Of a stretch of 64,000 bases of DNA, positions 51,130 to 60,185 are shown one piece after another; position 1 is the first letter of the stretch, and every line of letters starts with the position of its first letter. The notes under the pieces are model-generated. The model was given only the letters and a program-made list of their open reading frames with translations, did not search any database and was not told the origin of the DNA. A program made the position numbers and the translations under genes. This stretch comes from Deinococcus indicus (GTDB lineage: Bacteria; Deinococcota; Deinococci; Deinococcales; Deinococcaceae): positions 1 through 64,000 of the forward strand of contig NZ_NHMK01000022.1 of the NCBI RefSeq assembly GCF_002198095.1, given 5' to 3'.

Positions 51130-51227
51130 ATGGTGTGGCAACCAGAGGTCCCTGGTTCAGGCGCGTCACCAGGGGCGTGCGGCCGAGGAGAACCATGGAA
51201 AGCGCTGAGGCGTGAGGGAAGACCTCA

Positions 51228-51345
51228 TGCAGGTTCCGTCTGTTTCGTTCACAACCCGCCCATGCACCGGGTTGTCAATTCCACGCCCGGAATCCTCTTG
51301 GCTTCCACTCACGTCCGCTCGGATTGAATGGTTTTTGCAAGTCCT
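51228..51345 (+). repeat. Old copy of miniature element A
   Basis: GGTTCCGTCTGTTTCGTTCA, ACAACCCGCCCATGCACCGG, TTCCACGCCCGGAATCCTCT and CGCTCGGATTGAATGGTTTT follow the element from end to end with heavy divergence. It lies just downstream of hemD. Confidence 0.55.
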
Positions 51346-51347
51346 TA

Positions 51348-52181
51348 TCAGCCGGCGCGGCCCAGTCGGGCGGCCAGGATGGCCGGGGCGTGCTCGGCGG
51401 CCGTGCGGACCAGGATGCCCATCTTGTGCGGGTTGGCTTCCAGGTCGATGCGCAGGCCCAGATCGGCGGCGGCCTCGCTGCACGCCGGGCCGATGGACAC
51501 CACGACCATGCGGTGCAGGCCGGCGCGGGCCTCTTCGAGCAGGTTCAGTTTCTCGGCGTACTTCAGGAAGTGCAGGATCTGCGTGCCGCTGGACAGCAGC
51601 AGGATGTCCGGCCCGCCCAGGATCACGTCGCGCACGGCCTTCGCCAGCGGGGCGGTGTCCTGCGGGAAGGCGCAGCGGTACACGGGCACGCTCGTCACGC
51701 GGATGCCGGCGTAGCCGAGTTCGCGCAGCATGGCGGTCGGGACGGCCTCGCCGTACTCGAGGATCACGGCGTGCTGACCGCGTTCCAGCGTGGCGATCAG
51801 GTGCTCCTGCACCTCGTGCCAGGTGCTGGGTTTGGGCACGATGGTGCTGCTCAGACCGAAGGTCTTGAGGGCCTGGGCGGGTTTGCTGCCGCGCGACACG
51901 AACGGCACGCCGCGCAGGGTCTCCAGGTGCTGCGGGTCGCGGGCGGCGAGTTCTTTCAGGAACATGCGGGTGCCGACGCCGGTGAGGCAGGCGACGGCGT
52001 GAATGTCGCCGGCGCTCAGGTCGCGTTCGAACTGTGACAGCGGCGCGCTCAGGTCGAGTTTCATCTCGCGCATGCTGGGGGCGACCTGCGGCGCGCCACC
52101 ATACTTGCGGATCAGGGTGTCCATCTCTTCACTGCGGCGGGATTCCAGACTCAGAACGTTCAGGCCGGCGAAGTCGGGCAT
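51348..52181 (-). CDS. hemD: Uroporphyrinogen-III synthase
   Basis: 277 residues; GGAGG before the ATG. HemD fold: two alpha/beta lobes, with NVLSLESRRSEEMDTLIRKY at the start, DIHAVACLTGVGTRMFLKEL, PFVSRGSKPAQALKTFG and PDILLLSSGTQILHFLKYAE, VVSIGPACSEAAADLGL. It makes uroporphyrinogen III, the precursor of siroheme for sulfite/nitrite reductase. Its position beside sulfate transport genes and a shared promoter motif suggest a dedicated siroheme role rather than general heme synthesis. Confidence 0.88.
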   Translation of the reverse strand: MPDFAGLNVLSLESRRSEEMDTLIRKYGGAPQVAPSMREMKLDLSAPLSQFERDLSAGDIHAVACLTGVGTRMFLKELAARDPQHLETLRGVPFVSRGSKPAQALKTFGLSSTIVPKPSTWHEVQEHLIATLERGQHAVILEYGEAVPTAMLRELGYAGIRVTSVPVYRCAFPQDTAPLAKAVRDVILGGPDILLLSSGTQILHFLKYAEKLNLLEEARAGLHRMVVVSIGPACSEAAADLGLRIDLEANPHKMGILVRTAAEHAPAILAARLGRAG

Positions 52182-52204
52182 GGGGGCCTCCAGTGAAAAC
52201 AGTG

Positions 52205-52247
52205 AGCTGGAAGCACTTTAAGAGAAGATTACAAAACTTGTCAACTG
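52205..52247 (-). promoter_or_regulatory. hemD promoter with sulfur-regulon motif
   Basis: Minus strand: AGTTGACAAGTTTTGTAATC. TTGACA is the -35; TTAAAG 17 bp further is a plausible -10. The operator-like AGTTTTGTAATCT overlaps the spacer and matches AGATTTGTAATCT in front of the ssu operon. It overlaps the last codons of the Rrf2 gene. Confidence 0.7.
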
Positions 52248-52726
52248 GTGGCGATCTGGACAGGCTCATGGGGATGCCAGAGCAGGCTCAGGCAGCGGTC
52301 ATAGGTCACGCCTCCCGCCGCGTCGCGCGCCAGGTCCGCGGCCGTGTACTGCGCCAGCACCCGGTGGGTCGCGTCGCGCAGCGCCTGATACACCCCCACG
52401 CGCGCCTGACAGCAGTGCGCCGCGCCGCAGGGAGCGGGGCTGCTCACGCTCACGCAGGCCAGCGGCGCCAGGGGCCGCTCCAGGCACCGCAGCACCTCGT
52501 GCAGCGTGACCAGGTGGGCCGCGCGCGCCAGGCGGTACCCACCGCCGCACCCTTTTTTGGACAGCAGGAGCTGCCCGCGCACCAGGTCGGCGAGCACCCG
52601 CACCATGAACGAGCGGCTGAGCCCGGTCCGTTCGCATAGCTCGGCGGCTGTCACCCAGCGACCCTCGTGGGCACCGAGATAACCGACCGCCTGAAAGCCG
52701 TAGACGTCCACAGTGAGCAGTCGCAT
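52241..52726 (-). CDS. Rrf2-family regulator, probably of sulfur genes
   Basis: 161 residues from the ATG at 52726. Winged helix: LTVDVYGFQAVGYLGAHEGR, TAAELCERTGLSRSFMVRVL, GCGGGYRLAR. Cys at 91, 100, 105 and 106 lie where IscR binds its Fe-S cluster (three Cys in the dimerisation loop), so redox or cluster sensing is possible; CymR, the cysteine regulator of the family, lacks them. Divergent from the sulfate transporter and upstream of hemD. Its probable sites lie in the promoters of both, and of ssu. Confidence 0.88.
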   Translation of the reverse strand: MRLLTVDVYGFQAVGYLGAHEGRWVTAAELCERTGLSRSFMVRVLADLVRGQLLLSKKGCGGGYRLARAAHLVTLHEVLRCLERPLAPLACVSVSSPAPCGAAHCCQARVGVYQALRDATHRVLAQYTAADLARDAAGGVTYDRCLSLLWHPHEPVQIATS

Positions 52727-52749
52727 GAGTACACTGTAGCCACCCCGGA

Positions 52750-52790
52750 GACTAGTTGACAAATTTCATCAATTAAAGCAGGGTATGTTC
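52750..52790 (+). promoter_or_regulatory. Sulfate operon promoter with sulfur-regulon motif
   Basis: AGTTGACAAATTTCATCAAT: TTGACA (about 52757-52762) as -35, then AATTTCATCAATT in the spacer, and CAGGGT or TATGTT as -10. The layout parallels the hemD and ssu promoters. It lies between the divergent Rrf2 gene and the sulfate-binding protein gene. Confidence 0.65.
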
Positions 52791-52822
52791 ACGTCACCAC
52801 ACCCAGCTCACCAGGAGACCTC

Positions 52823-53803
52823 ATGAACCGGATTCTCGCGCTCAGCCTGCTGCTCACCACCACCGCCACCGCCGCCAACGTCACCCTCCTGAACGTCTCC
52901 TACGACCCCACCCGCGAGCTCTACCAGGACATCAACGCCGCCTTCGCCAAACAGTGGCAGGCTAAAACCGGTGACACACTCAAGATCAACAACTCCCACG
53001 GCGGCAGCGGCTCCCAGGCGCGCAGCGTCATCGACGGCCTCGAAGCGGACATCGTCACCCTCGCACTGGCCTACGACATCGATGCCATCGCCGACAAGGG
53101 CCTCCTCCCCGAGAGCTGGCAGAAACGCCTCGCCTACAACAGCAGCCCCTACACCAGCACCATCGTCTTCCTCGTCCGCAAGGGCAACCCCAAAGGCATC
53201 AAGGACTGGAGCGACCTCGTCAAGCCCGGCGTGCAGGTCATCACCCCCAACCCCAAAACCAGCGGCGGCGCCCGCTGGAACTTCCTCGCCGCCTGGGGCT
53301 GGGCGCAGCGCAAACTCGGCAGTGAAGCCGCCGCCAAGGACTACACCACCAGGCTCTTCAAGAACGTCCCCGTCCTCGACTCCGGCGCGCGCGGCTCCAC
53401 CACCACCTTCGTCGAGCGCGGCATCGGCGACGTCCTGATCGCCTGGGAGAACGAGGCGCTGCTCGCCACCCGCGAACTCGGCGAAGGCAAATTCCAGATT
53501 GTCGTCCCCAGCGTCAGCATCCTCGCCGAACCCCCGGTCGCCTGGATCGACAAGAACGTCACCAAGCACAAGACCGAGAAGGTCGCCAAGGCATACCTGC
53601 AGTTCCTGTACACACCGGAAGCGCAGGAACTCATCGCCAAGAACTACTACCGCCCGCGCAGCCAGGACGTCGCCGCCAAGTACGCCGCGCAGTTCCCCAA
53701 GGTGAACCTCTTCAGCATCGCGCAGTTCGGTGGCTGGCGCGCCGCGCAGAAGAAATTCTTCGCGGACGGCGGCGTGTTCGACCAGGTGTACAGCGGACGT
53801 TGA
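52823..53803 (+). CDS. sbp: Sulfate/thiosulfate-binding protein
   Basis: 326 residues; AGGAGACC before the ATG. Signal peptide [18 protein letters not shown]. Family features: [40 protein letters not shown] (ligand loop), [48 protein letters not shown] and NYYRPRSQ near the end. Captures sulfate outside the membrane for CysTWA encoded next. Confidence 0.96.
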   Translation: MNRILALSLLLTTTATAANVTLLNVSYDPTRELYQDINAAFAKQWQAKTGDTLKINNSHGGSGSQARSVIDGLEADIVTLALAYDIDAIADKGLLPESWQKRLAYNSSPYTSTIVFLVRKGNPKGIKDWSDLVKPGVQVITPNPKTSGGARWNFLAAWGWAQRKLGSEAAAKDYTTRLFKNVPVLDSGARGSTTTFVERGIGDVLIAWENEALLATRELGEGKFQIVVPSVSILAEPPVAWIDKNVTKHKTEKVAKAYLQFLYTPEAQELIAKNYYRPRSQDVAAKYAAQFPKVNLFSIAQFGGWRAAQKKFFADGGVFDQVYSGR

Positions 53804-53804
53804 G

Positions 53805-54650
53805 GTGACCACCCTCCCGTCCCGCCGGCAGGCCCGCAGGCACGTCCTGCCGGGCCTGCCCCTCACCCTGGGCTACGCCACCCTTTACCTCAGCCTGATC
53901 GTGCTGATCCCCCTCGCAGCGCTGATCCTGAAGGCGGCCACGCTCGGAGCAGACGGATTTCTGGATGCCGTCACGTCGCCCCGCGTGCTCGCCGCGCTGC
54001 GCGTCTCCTTTTTCACGGCCCTGGCCGCCTCGCTGATCAACGTCCCGATCGGCCTGACCATCGCCTGGACCCTCACCCGGTACCGCGTGCCGGGTCGGCG
54101 CCTGATCGACGCCCTGATCGACCTGCCGTTCGCACTGCCGACCGCCGTGGCCGGCATCACGCTCACCACCCTGCTCGCCCCGAACGGATGGCTGGGTGCG
54201 CCCCTCGCCGAAGCAGGCATCCGGGTGGCGTACACACCGCTGGGCATCATCGTAGCCCTCACGTTCATCGGGCTGCCGTTCGTGGTGCGCAGCCTCCAAC
54301 CGGTCCTCGAAGACCTCGGGCCTGAACCGGAAGAAGCGGCCCGCAGCCTCGGGGCCACGCCCACCCAGACGTTCTGGCGCGTGACCCTCCCGGCCCTGTA
54401 CCCCGCGCTCCTGAGTGGCTTCACGCTCGCCCTGGCCCGCACGGTCGGGGAGTACGGCTCGGTCGTGTTCATCAGCGGCAACCTGCCGTTCAAGACGGAA
54501 ATCGCGCCGCTGCTGATCGTCGGTAAACTCGAGCAGTACGATTACGCCGGGGCGGCGGCCGTCGCCGTGGCCATGCTCGTGATCTCTGTGGCGCTGCTCC
54601 TCGCCGCCAACACCGCCCAGGCCCGCCTGAGCCGCCGGGGTGAACGGTGA
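53805..54650 (+). CDS. cysT: Sulfate ABC transporter permease CysT
   Basis: 281 residues from the GTG one base after the sbp stop. Six membrane helices; PTAVAGITLTTLLAPNGWLG and the EAA loop EDLGPEPEEAARSLGATPTQ typical of CysT/CysU. GEYGSVVFISGNLPFKTEIA is the family C-terminal signature. Overlaps cysW by four bases. Confidence 0.95.
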   Translation: MTTLPSRRQARRHVLPGLPLTLGYATLYLSLIVLIPLAALILKAATLGADGFLDAVTSPRVLAALRVSFFTALAASLINVPIGLTIAWTLTRYRVPGRRLIDALIDLPFALPTAVAGITLTTLLAPNGWLGAPLAEAGIRVAYTPLGIIVALTFIGLPFVVRSLQPVLEDLGPEPEEAARSLGATPTQTFWRVTLPALYPALLSGFTLALARTVGEYGSVVFISGNLPFKTEIAPLLIVGKLEQYDYAGAAAVAVAMLVISVALLLAANTAQARLSRRGER

Positions 54651-55471
54651 ACGCCGCTCCTCTCCTGCGCCGCGTCTGGCCCGCTGTGATGGTCACCCTG
54701 ACCCTCGTGCTGGTCGGGCTGCTCCTGCTGCTCCCCCTGCTGCTCGTCTTCATCACCGCTCTGCGCAGCGGTCTGGGTCCCTACCTGCAGGCGCTGCAAC
54801 TGCCCGACACGCAGGCCGCCGTGCGCCTGTCCCTGCTGACCGTCCTGATCGCCGTGCCGCTCAACACCGTCTTCGGCGTCAGTGCCGCCTGGGCCACCGC
54901 CAAGTTCGACTTCCCCGGCCGCAGCCTCCTGCTGACCCTGATCGACCTGCCGCTGGCCATCTCCCCCGTCATCTCTGGGCTCGTCTACGTTCTGCTGTTC
55001 GGCCGGCAGGGCTGGCTGGGACCGTGGCTCGAAGCCAACGACCTCAAGATCATCTTCGCGCCCGCCGGCATCATCCTCGCGACCACGTTCGTCACGTTCG
55101 CGTACGTCGCCCGTGAACTCATCCCCGTCATGCAGGCCCAGGGCCGTGACGACGAGGAAGCGGCCCTCACCCTCGGCGCCAGCGGCTGGCAGACCTTCAT
55201 GCGCGTCACCCTGCCCAACATCCGCTGGGCCCTGCTGTACGGCGTGATCATGTGCAACGCCCGCGCCCTCGGTGAGTTCGGCGCCGTGTCCGTCGTCTCC
55301 GGCAAGATCCGCGGCCTGACCAACACCCTGCCCCTGCACGTCGAGATCCTCTATAACGAGTACCAGACGGTCGCCGCGTTCGCCGTGGCGTCCCTGCTGG
55401 CGCTGTTCGCCCTCCTCACCCTGGCCCTCAAGGCCCTGATCGAAGCCCGCACCGGGAGAGCCCACACGTGA
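54647..55471 (+). CDS. cysW: Sulfate ABC transporter permease CysW
   Basis: 274 residues from the overlapping GTG. Six membrane helices, [20 protein letters not shown], the EAA loop [20 protein letters not shown] and the signature [20 protein letters not shown], then [13 protein letters not shown]. Pairs with CysT. Confidence 0.95.
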   Translation: MNAAPLLRRVWPAVMVTLTLVLVGLLLLLPLLLVFITALRSGLGPYLQALQLPDTQAAVRLSLLTVLIAVPLNTVFGVSAAWATAKFDFPGRSLLLTLIDLPLAISPVISGLVYVLLFGRQGWLGPWLEANDLKIIFAPAGIILATTFVTFAYVARELIPVMQAQGRDDEEAALTLGASGWQTFMRVTLPNIRWALLYGVIMCNARALGEFGAVSVVSGKIRGLTNTLPLHVEILYNEYQTVAAFAVASLLALFALLTLALKALIEARTGRAHT

Positions 55472-56457
55472 GCATAGACGTCACCCAGATCGGAAAGCAG
55501 TTCGGCACCTTCACCGCCCTCTCCGACGTGACCCTCCACGTCCCCGACGGTCAGCTCGTCGCCCTGCTCGGACCCAGCGGCAGCGGCAAGACCACCCTGC
55601 TGCGCGTCATCGCCGGGCTGGAAACCCCGGACACCGGCCGGGTTCACCTGGCCGGGCAGGACGTCACGCACGCCGGGCCGGGCGAGCGGGGCATCGGCTT
55701 CGTCTTCCAGCACTACGCGCTGTTCAAGCACATGACCGTCTTCGAGAACGTCGCGTTCGGACTGAAGGTCAAACGTGGGGCGGCCCGGCCCACCGCCGCC
55801 ACCATCCGTGAAAAAGTGATGCGGCTCCTGAGCCTCGTGCAACTCGACTGGGCCGCGGCCCGCTACCCCAGTCAACTCAGTGGGGGGCAGCGGCAACGCG
55901 TGGCGCTGGCCCGCGCGCTGGCCGTCGAGCCGCGCGTCCTGCTGCTCGACGAACCCTTCGGCGCCCTCGACGCGGCCGTGCGGCAGGAACTGCGCGACTG
56001 GCTGCGGCAGTTGCACAATGAACTGCACGTCACCAGCGTGTTCGTCACGCACGACCAGGAGGAGGCCCTCGAGATCGCCGACCGGATCGTCGTGTTCAAC
56101 GCTGGCCGCATCGAACAGGAAGGCACGCCCGGCGACGTGTACCACCACCCGGCCAGTGCGTTCACGTACCGCTTCCTGGGCCGCGCGAACGTCTGGCAGA
56201 CGGACGCGCGCGAGCAGACCCTCGTGCGCCCTCACGACCTGCACCTGAGTCCGGAGCCAGCGCCCGGCGCGGTCCCCGCGCAGATCGTGCGCGTCCATCA
56301 GGTCGGCCCGACCGCGCGGCTCGAGTTGAGCCGCGCCGGTGACCTGCCCAGCCTGGAGGCGCACCTGCCCGCCCGTGACGTTCAGGCGTTCCAGGTCGGG
56401 CAGCAGGTGTACGTCAGCCCCACCGCGCAGCAGACGTATTCCGTCACCTCTTCATGA
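55468..56457 (+). CDS. cysA: Sulfate ABC transporter ATP-binding protein
   Basis: 329 residues from a GTG overlapping cysW. Walker [10 protein letters not shown] (35-43), Q-loop [20 protein letters not shown], signature [15 protein letters not shown], Walker [14 protein letters not shown] and switch His in [11 protein letters not shown]. The C-terminal 90 residues form the TOBE regulatory domain ([20 protein letters not shown]). Normal CysA. Confidence 0.95.
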   Translation: MSIDVTQIGKQFGTFTALSDVTLHVPDGQLVALLGPSGSGKTTLLRVIAGLETPDTGRVHLAGQDVTHAGPGERGIGFVFQHYALFKHMTVFENVAFGLKVKRGAARPTAATIREKVMRLLSLVQLDWAAARYPSQLSGGQRQRVALARALAVEPRVLLLDEPFGALDAAVRQELRDWLRQLHNELHVTSVFVTHDQEEALEIADRIVVFNAGRIEQEGTPGDVYHHPASAFTYRFLGRANVWQTDAREQTLVRPHDLHLSPEPAPGAVPAQIVRVHQVGPTARLELSRAGDLPSLEAHLPARDVQAFQVGQQVYVSPTAQQTYSVTSS

Positions 56458-56640
56458 TGCCTCACTCAAGAGGACGGCCGGACCCTCTCGAAATTCCCAG
56501 AGACAGGTCTCCTACGCTGGGCTGCACAGGGCCGAATCCATGAACTCGCTCGCCGATCCGGGCACTCTTAGCGTAATCCAGTGATGCTGTACCGGCTCTG
56601 TCCAGCTGTTCCCCGTCCCGCTCGTCTCTGGAGGTCTGTC

Positions 56641-56832
56641 ATGCATGAACTGTCCTGCAGTTGGGTTCCCGGCACCATCGACGTCGTCCGGTTGAAGATC
56701 GCCGGGCGCACCATCGAGATGACAAGCACGCGCCTGGCACGGCTGTTTGGCCGGCAGGCCCTGCAGGACCTGCAGCTCAGGGGCAGCGCACGGATCCGGG
56801 TGGACGCCCGGCAGATCGCCCTGCTGACCTGA
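56641..56832 (+). CDS. Small protein of a sulfur-associated family (63 aa), paralogue 1
   Basis: TGGAGG before the ATG. Pattern: CSWVPGTIDVVRLKIAGRTI, then EMTSTRLARLFGRQALQDLQ and LRGSARIRVDARQ. The protein at 62537-62746, at the head of the ssu genes, has the same plan: W-PGT(I/L)D, a strand ending TIE/TLE, a helix FxRxxGRxAxxxLxL, (R/K)G and a basic strand. The shared length, motif order and sulfur context mark a family; I do not know its function. 184 bp after cysA. Confidence 0.65.
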   Translation: MHELSCSWVPGTIDVVRLKIAGRTIEMTSTRLARLFGRQALQDLQLRGSARIRVDARQIALLT

Positions 56833-56840
56833 GGGCCGTG

Positions 56841-56880
56841 AGGGAGGGGCGACGGAGTACGTACTCCGTCGCCCCTCCCT
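56841..56880. terminator. 40-bp perfect palindrome after the sulfate operon
   Basis: AGGGAGGGGCGACGGAGTAC is followed directly by its exact complement with no loop. It lies eight bases after the small gene and 93 bp before the convergent chromate transporter stop. No U-tract, as in the other long palindromes of this window. Confidence 0.6.
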
Positions 56881-56972
56881 GATCTGCCGCCTGATGCGCA
56901 GGAGTGACAGGGATGCCGGGCGCGGAGTGGGCATTTCCGGGTTGTGAACGCAACGGCGGGCGCTGGTGTGGT

Positions 56973-58160
56973 TCAGGGGCCGCCTGCCCACACCAGCGCC
57001 CCCACGCCAGCCGACAGGGCCACCACCAGCCACACCGGCCACTTCAGGTACTCCAGCGCCGCGAACGTCCCCAGCACGAACGCGAACTCCCCGGTTGACC
57101 GTACGCCCGCCGTGAACACCGGCGAGTACAGCGCTGCCAGCAGCAGCCCCACCACGCCCGCGTTCACGCCCCGCAGCACCGACTGCGCACCCGGCTGCGC
57201 CCTGAGCGCGTTCCAGAACGGCAGCGTCCCGGCCACCAGCAGGAACGACGGCAGGAAGATCGCCCCGAGCGCCAGTCCCGCCGCCAGCAGCGCCGGCAGG
57301 CCCACCGCACTGACGGCGCCCAGGTACGCACTGAACGTGAACAGCGGCCCCGGCACCGCCTGCGTCGCCCCGTACCCCGCCAGGAACGCGTCCGGCGTGA
57401 CCCACCCGGTCGGCACCACTTCCGCTTCCAGCAGCGGCAGCACCACGTGCCCGCCGCCGAACACCAGGGAGCCCGCCCGGTAGAAACTGTCCACCAGGGC
57501 CAGCGCCGGCCCGCCCACCACTTCCCGCAGCACCGGCAGGATCATCAGCAGCGCCACGAACGCGCCCAGAAAGGCCGTGCCCAGCCGCCGGGACAGCGTG
57601 ACCGGCAACGCGGACGCGCGCGGCGCGTCCGCCATGGTCAGGAAGCGCCAGCCGATCAGGCCCGCCACGACGATAATCCCCACCTGCGCGGCGGCACTGG
57701 GGACGAGCAGCGCCGCCATGGCGGCGCCCAGCGCGATCAGCACGCGCGGCCGGTCCGGCGTGAGCGTGCGGGACATGCCGAGCACGGCCTGCGCCACGAT
57801 GGCCACCGCGACGATCTTCAGGCCCCGCAGCCACCCCGCGTCGCTCACGTCCCCGACCAGCCCGACGCCGTAGGCGAACGCGACGAGCAGCGCGGCGCTG
57901 GGGAGCGTGAAACCCGCCCAGGCGGCCAGCGCGCCCCACAGGCCCGCGCGGCTGATGCCGAGGGCCATGCCGACCTGCGAGGAGGCCGGACCGGGCAGGA
58001 ACTGGCACAGGGCGACGAGGTCGGCGTAGGCCGCCTCGTCGAGCCAGCGGCGACGCTCGACGAATTCCGTGCGGAAGTACCCGAGGTGGGCGACGGGCCC
58101 GCCGAAACTGGTGAGGCCGAGGCGGAGAAAGATGAGGAACACGTCCAGCAGGCGGCGCAT
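56973..58160 (-). CDS. chrA: ChrA-type chromate/sulfate-family transporter
   Basis: 395 residues from the ATG at 58160. Two homologous CHR halves: FLRLGLTSFGGPVAHLGYFR with the LCQFLPGPASSQVGMALG signature (about 50-68), and YRAGSLVFGGGHVVLPLLEA with TQAVPGPLFTFSAYLGAV. About ten membrane segments. ChrA proteins export chromate; because chromate enters by sulfate transporters, its place beside the sulfate operon makes sense. Divergent from a rhodanese gene. Confidence 0.92.
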   Translation of the reverse strand: MRRLLDVFLIFLRLGLTSFGGPVAHLGYFRTEFVERRRWLDEAAYADLVALCQFLPGPASSQVGMALGISRAGLWGALAAWAGFTLPSAALLVAFAYGVGLVGDVSDAGWLRGLKIVAVAIVAQAVLGMSRTLTPDRPRVLIALGAAMAALLVPSAAAQVGIIVVAGLIGWRFLTMADAPRASALPVTLSRRLGTAFLGAFVALLMILPVLREVVGGPALALVDSFYRAGSLVFGGGHVVLPLLEAEVVPTGWVTPDAFLAGYGATQAVPGPLFTFSAYLGAVSAVGLPALLAAGLALGAIFLPSFLLVAGTLPFWNALRAQPGAQSVLRGVNAGVVGLLLAALYSPVFTAGVRSTGEFAFVLGTFAALEYLKWPVWLVVALSAGVGALVWAGGP

Positions 58161-58196
58161 GCGGTCATGGTAGGGGGTCGTGGGGTAGCGTGGGTC

Positions 58197-58574
58197 ATGA
58201 AGAGAACGCAACCGGAGGAGTTGGCCCAGGAGCACGTGACGGTGGTGGATGTCCGCAGTCAGGAGGAGTTCGACGCGGGTCACGTGCCCGGAGCGGTACA
58301 CGTGCCGATCGAGGACCTGGAATCGCGGCTCGCGGAGTTGCCGGTCACCCGGCCGGTGGTGGCGTACTGCAACATGTTCCACCCTGGATCGTCGCGTGGG
58401 GAGCGGGCGGCGGCGCTGCTCGCCGGGCGTGGGTTCGACACGGCGGTGCTCGAAGGGGGCTACCCGGCCTGGCGGGACCTCCAGGATCGGGAGGCCGGGG
58501 TGACTTCACCGCCAGTGTCCGCTTCACCCGGGGATGCTCCTGGTGAGGCTGACACTGGCGGCGCGGGCTGTTGA
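58197..58574 (+). CDS. Rhodanese-domain protein with an elongated active-site loop
   Basis: 125 residues. VTVVDVRSQEEFDAGHVPGA is the CH2A-type rhodanese signature; the catalytic Cys is in YCNMFHPGSSRGERAAALLA. The usual six-residue loop CxxGxR is replaced by a longer one with eight residues between Cys and Arg, which should change the acceptor. The C-terminal 25 residues are a Ser/Pro/Gly tail ending in Cys. Divergent from chrA, in a sulfur island; probably a sulfur or arsenate/phosphate-like transfer function. Confidence 0.85.
   Translation: MKRTQPEELAQEHVTVVDVRSQEEFDAGHVPGAVHVPIEDLESRLAELPVTRPVVAYCNMFHPGSSRGERAAALLAGRGFDTAVLEGGYPAWRDLQDREAGVTSPPVSASPGDAPGEADTGGAGC
58509..58561. terminator. 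Long inverted repeat overlapping the rhodanese 3' end
   Basis: CCGCCAGTGTC (58509-58519) pairs exactly with GACACTGGCGG (58551-58561), and CTTCACC/GGTGAGG extends the stem inward. It may end both the rhodanese message and the convergent ssu transcript. Confidence 0.5.
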
Positions 58575-58629
58575 TGGGTCTGTCGTCCGGTGACCGGGCA
58601 CCCCTCCCCAGCGGTCCTGAAGGCGACGT

Positions 58630-59355
58630 TCAGTGGAGCAGGCGTTCGAGGTGGGCGCGGAGGTCTTCCACATCCGTGCGGCGACGGGGGTGAGGAAGGG
58701 CGACGGTGAGATCTTCACGGATCTGTCCGTCGGCGAGGAGCAGCACGCGGTCGGTGAGTTTCAGCGCTTCTTCCAGGTCGTGCGTGATGAGCAGCGTGGT
58801 GGCGCCCGTGTCGGTCAGGAGGGTGTCGAGCAGGGCGTGCATGTCCGCGCGGGTCAGGGCGTCGAGGGCGCCGAAGGGTTCGTCGAGCAGCAGGAGGTCC
58901 GGGCGGTGGGCGAGCGCGCGGGCCAGGGCGACCCGCTGGCGCTGTCCGCCGCTGAGTTCGTGCGGGTAGGCGCGTTCCCGCCCGGCGAGTCCCACGTCCC
59001 TCAGGGCGCGCGCGGCGCGGAAGCGGTCCGGGCGCGGAAGGCCCAGGGCGACGTTGTCCAGGGCGCCGAGCCAGGGCAGCAGGCGGTCTTCCTGGAACAT
59101 GACCCGTGTGCGGACAGGTGCGCCGGTGCCGATTCTCAGGGTGCCCTGGGTGGAGGTCAGGCCCGCCAGGGCGCGCAGCAGGGTGGTCTTTCCGCCGCCG
59201 CTCGCGCCGACCAGCGCGACACGCTCCCCTGCGGCGATGCTGAGGGTCAGGTCCTGGAGGATGACGCGCTCACCGTACGCGGCGCTCAGGTCGCGCAGCT
59301 CGATGGGCACCCCGGTGGCGGTCAGGGGACCGGTCAGGACGGGCGCGGCGCTCAC
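58630..59355 (-). CDS. ssuB: Alkanesulfonate ABC transporter ATP-binding protein
   Basis: 241 residues. Walker A GASGGGKTT, Q-loop VMFQEDRLLPW (typical of the nitrate/sulfonate/taurine class), [15 protein letters not shown] and [15 protein letters not shown]. Start overlaps the ssuC stop. Last gene of the ssu operon. Confidence 0.95.
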   Translation of the reverse strand: MSAAPVLTGPLTATGVPIELRDLSAAYGERVILQDLTLSIAAGERVALVGASGGGKTTLLRALAGLTSTQGTLRIGTGAPVRTRVMFQEDRLLPWLGALDNVALGLPRPDRFRAARALRDVGLAGRERAYPHELSGGQRQRVALARALAHRPDLLLLDEPFGALDALTRADMHALLDTLLTDTGATTLLITHDLEEALKLTDRVLLLADGQIREDLTVALPHPRRRTDVEDLRAHLERLLH

Positions 59356-60185
59356 GCGCTCACCTGCCAGGGCAGGAGGCGGCGTTCGAGCGTCCGGACG
59401 AGGGCGTCAGCTGCCTTGCCGATCAGGGCGTAGATCACGATGGCCAGCACGATCACGTCCGTGCGGAAGAACTCGCGGGCGTCCATGGCGAGGAAGCCGA
59501 TGCCGCTGCTGGCCCCGAAGGACTCGCTGACGACCAGTGCCAGCCAGGAGATGCCCAGCGCGTAGCGCACCCCCACCAGCACGCCGGGCAGCGCGCCGGG
59601 CAGCGTGACCCGCCGGAAGGTGTCGAGCGGGGAGAGGCCGTACACGCGGGCCATCTCGGTCAGGCGCGGGTCGATGCCGGTCACGCCGTGCAGGGTGTTC
59701 AGGTACACCGGGAAGAAGGTGGCCAGGGCGATCAGGAACACCTTGCCGCTCTCGCCGATCCCGAACCAGAGGATCACCAGCGGGATCAGCGCGAGGTTGG
59801 GAATGGTGCGGATCATCTGGAAGGTCGTGTCCAGCAGCAGGTTCGCGGCGCGGAAGGTGCCGGTCAGGATGCCGAACGTGAAGCCCAGCCCCCCGCCGAT
59901 CAGGATGCCCAGCCCGGCGCGCTGGAGGCTGATCAGGAAGTGGCGGCCCAGTTCCCCGCTGCGCGCCAGTTCCCAGGCGGCTGTGATGACGGCGCTGGGG
60001 GCTGGCAAGACACGCGGATTGAGCAGGCCGGTGCTGGCGGCCAGCTGCCAGCCCAGCACGACCAGCAGCGGCACCAGCCAGCGTATCCACTCGCCCTGCC
60101 AGGCCCGACCGGGGCGGCGGCTGGGGGTGCCGGCCGCCTGGACCTCTGGCCGCGCTCGCTCCCGGGACCGCGCGCCGACCGTCAC
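59352..60185 (-). CDS. ssuC: Alkanesulfonate ABC transporter permease
   Basis: 277 residues with an Arg-rich N-terminus and six helices; RTIPNLALIPLVILWFGIGE and the EAA loop RLTEMARVYGLSPLDTFRRV, then VSESFGASSGIGFLAMDARE, are typical of SsuC/TauC. Overlaps ssuB and ssuA by four bases on each side. Confidence 0.95.
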   Translation of the reverse strand: MTVGARSRERARPEVQAAGTPSRRPGRAWQGEWIRWLVPLLVVLGWQLAASTGLLNPRVLPAPSAVITAAWELARSGELGRHFLISLQRAGLGILIGGGLGFTFGILTGTFRAANLLLDTTFQMIRTIPNLALIPLVILWFGIGESGKVFLIALATFFPVYLNTLHGVTGIDPRLTEMARVYGLSPLDTFRRVTLPGALPGVLVGVRYALGISWLALVVSESFGASSGIGFLAMDAREFFRTDVIVLAIVIYALIGKAADALVRTLERRLLPWQVSA

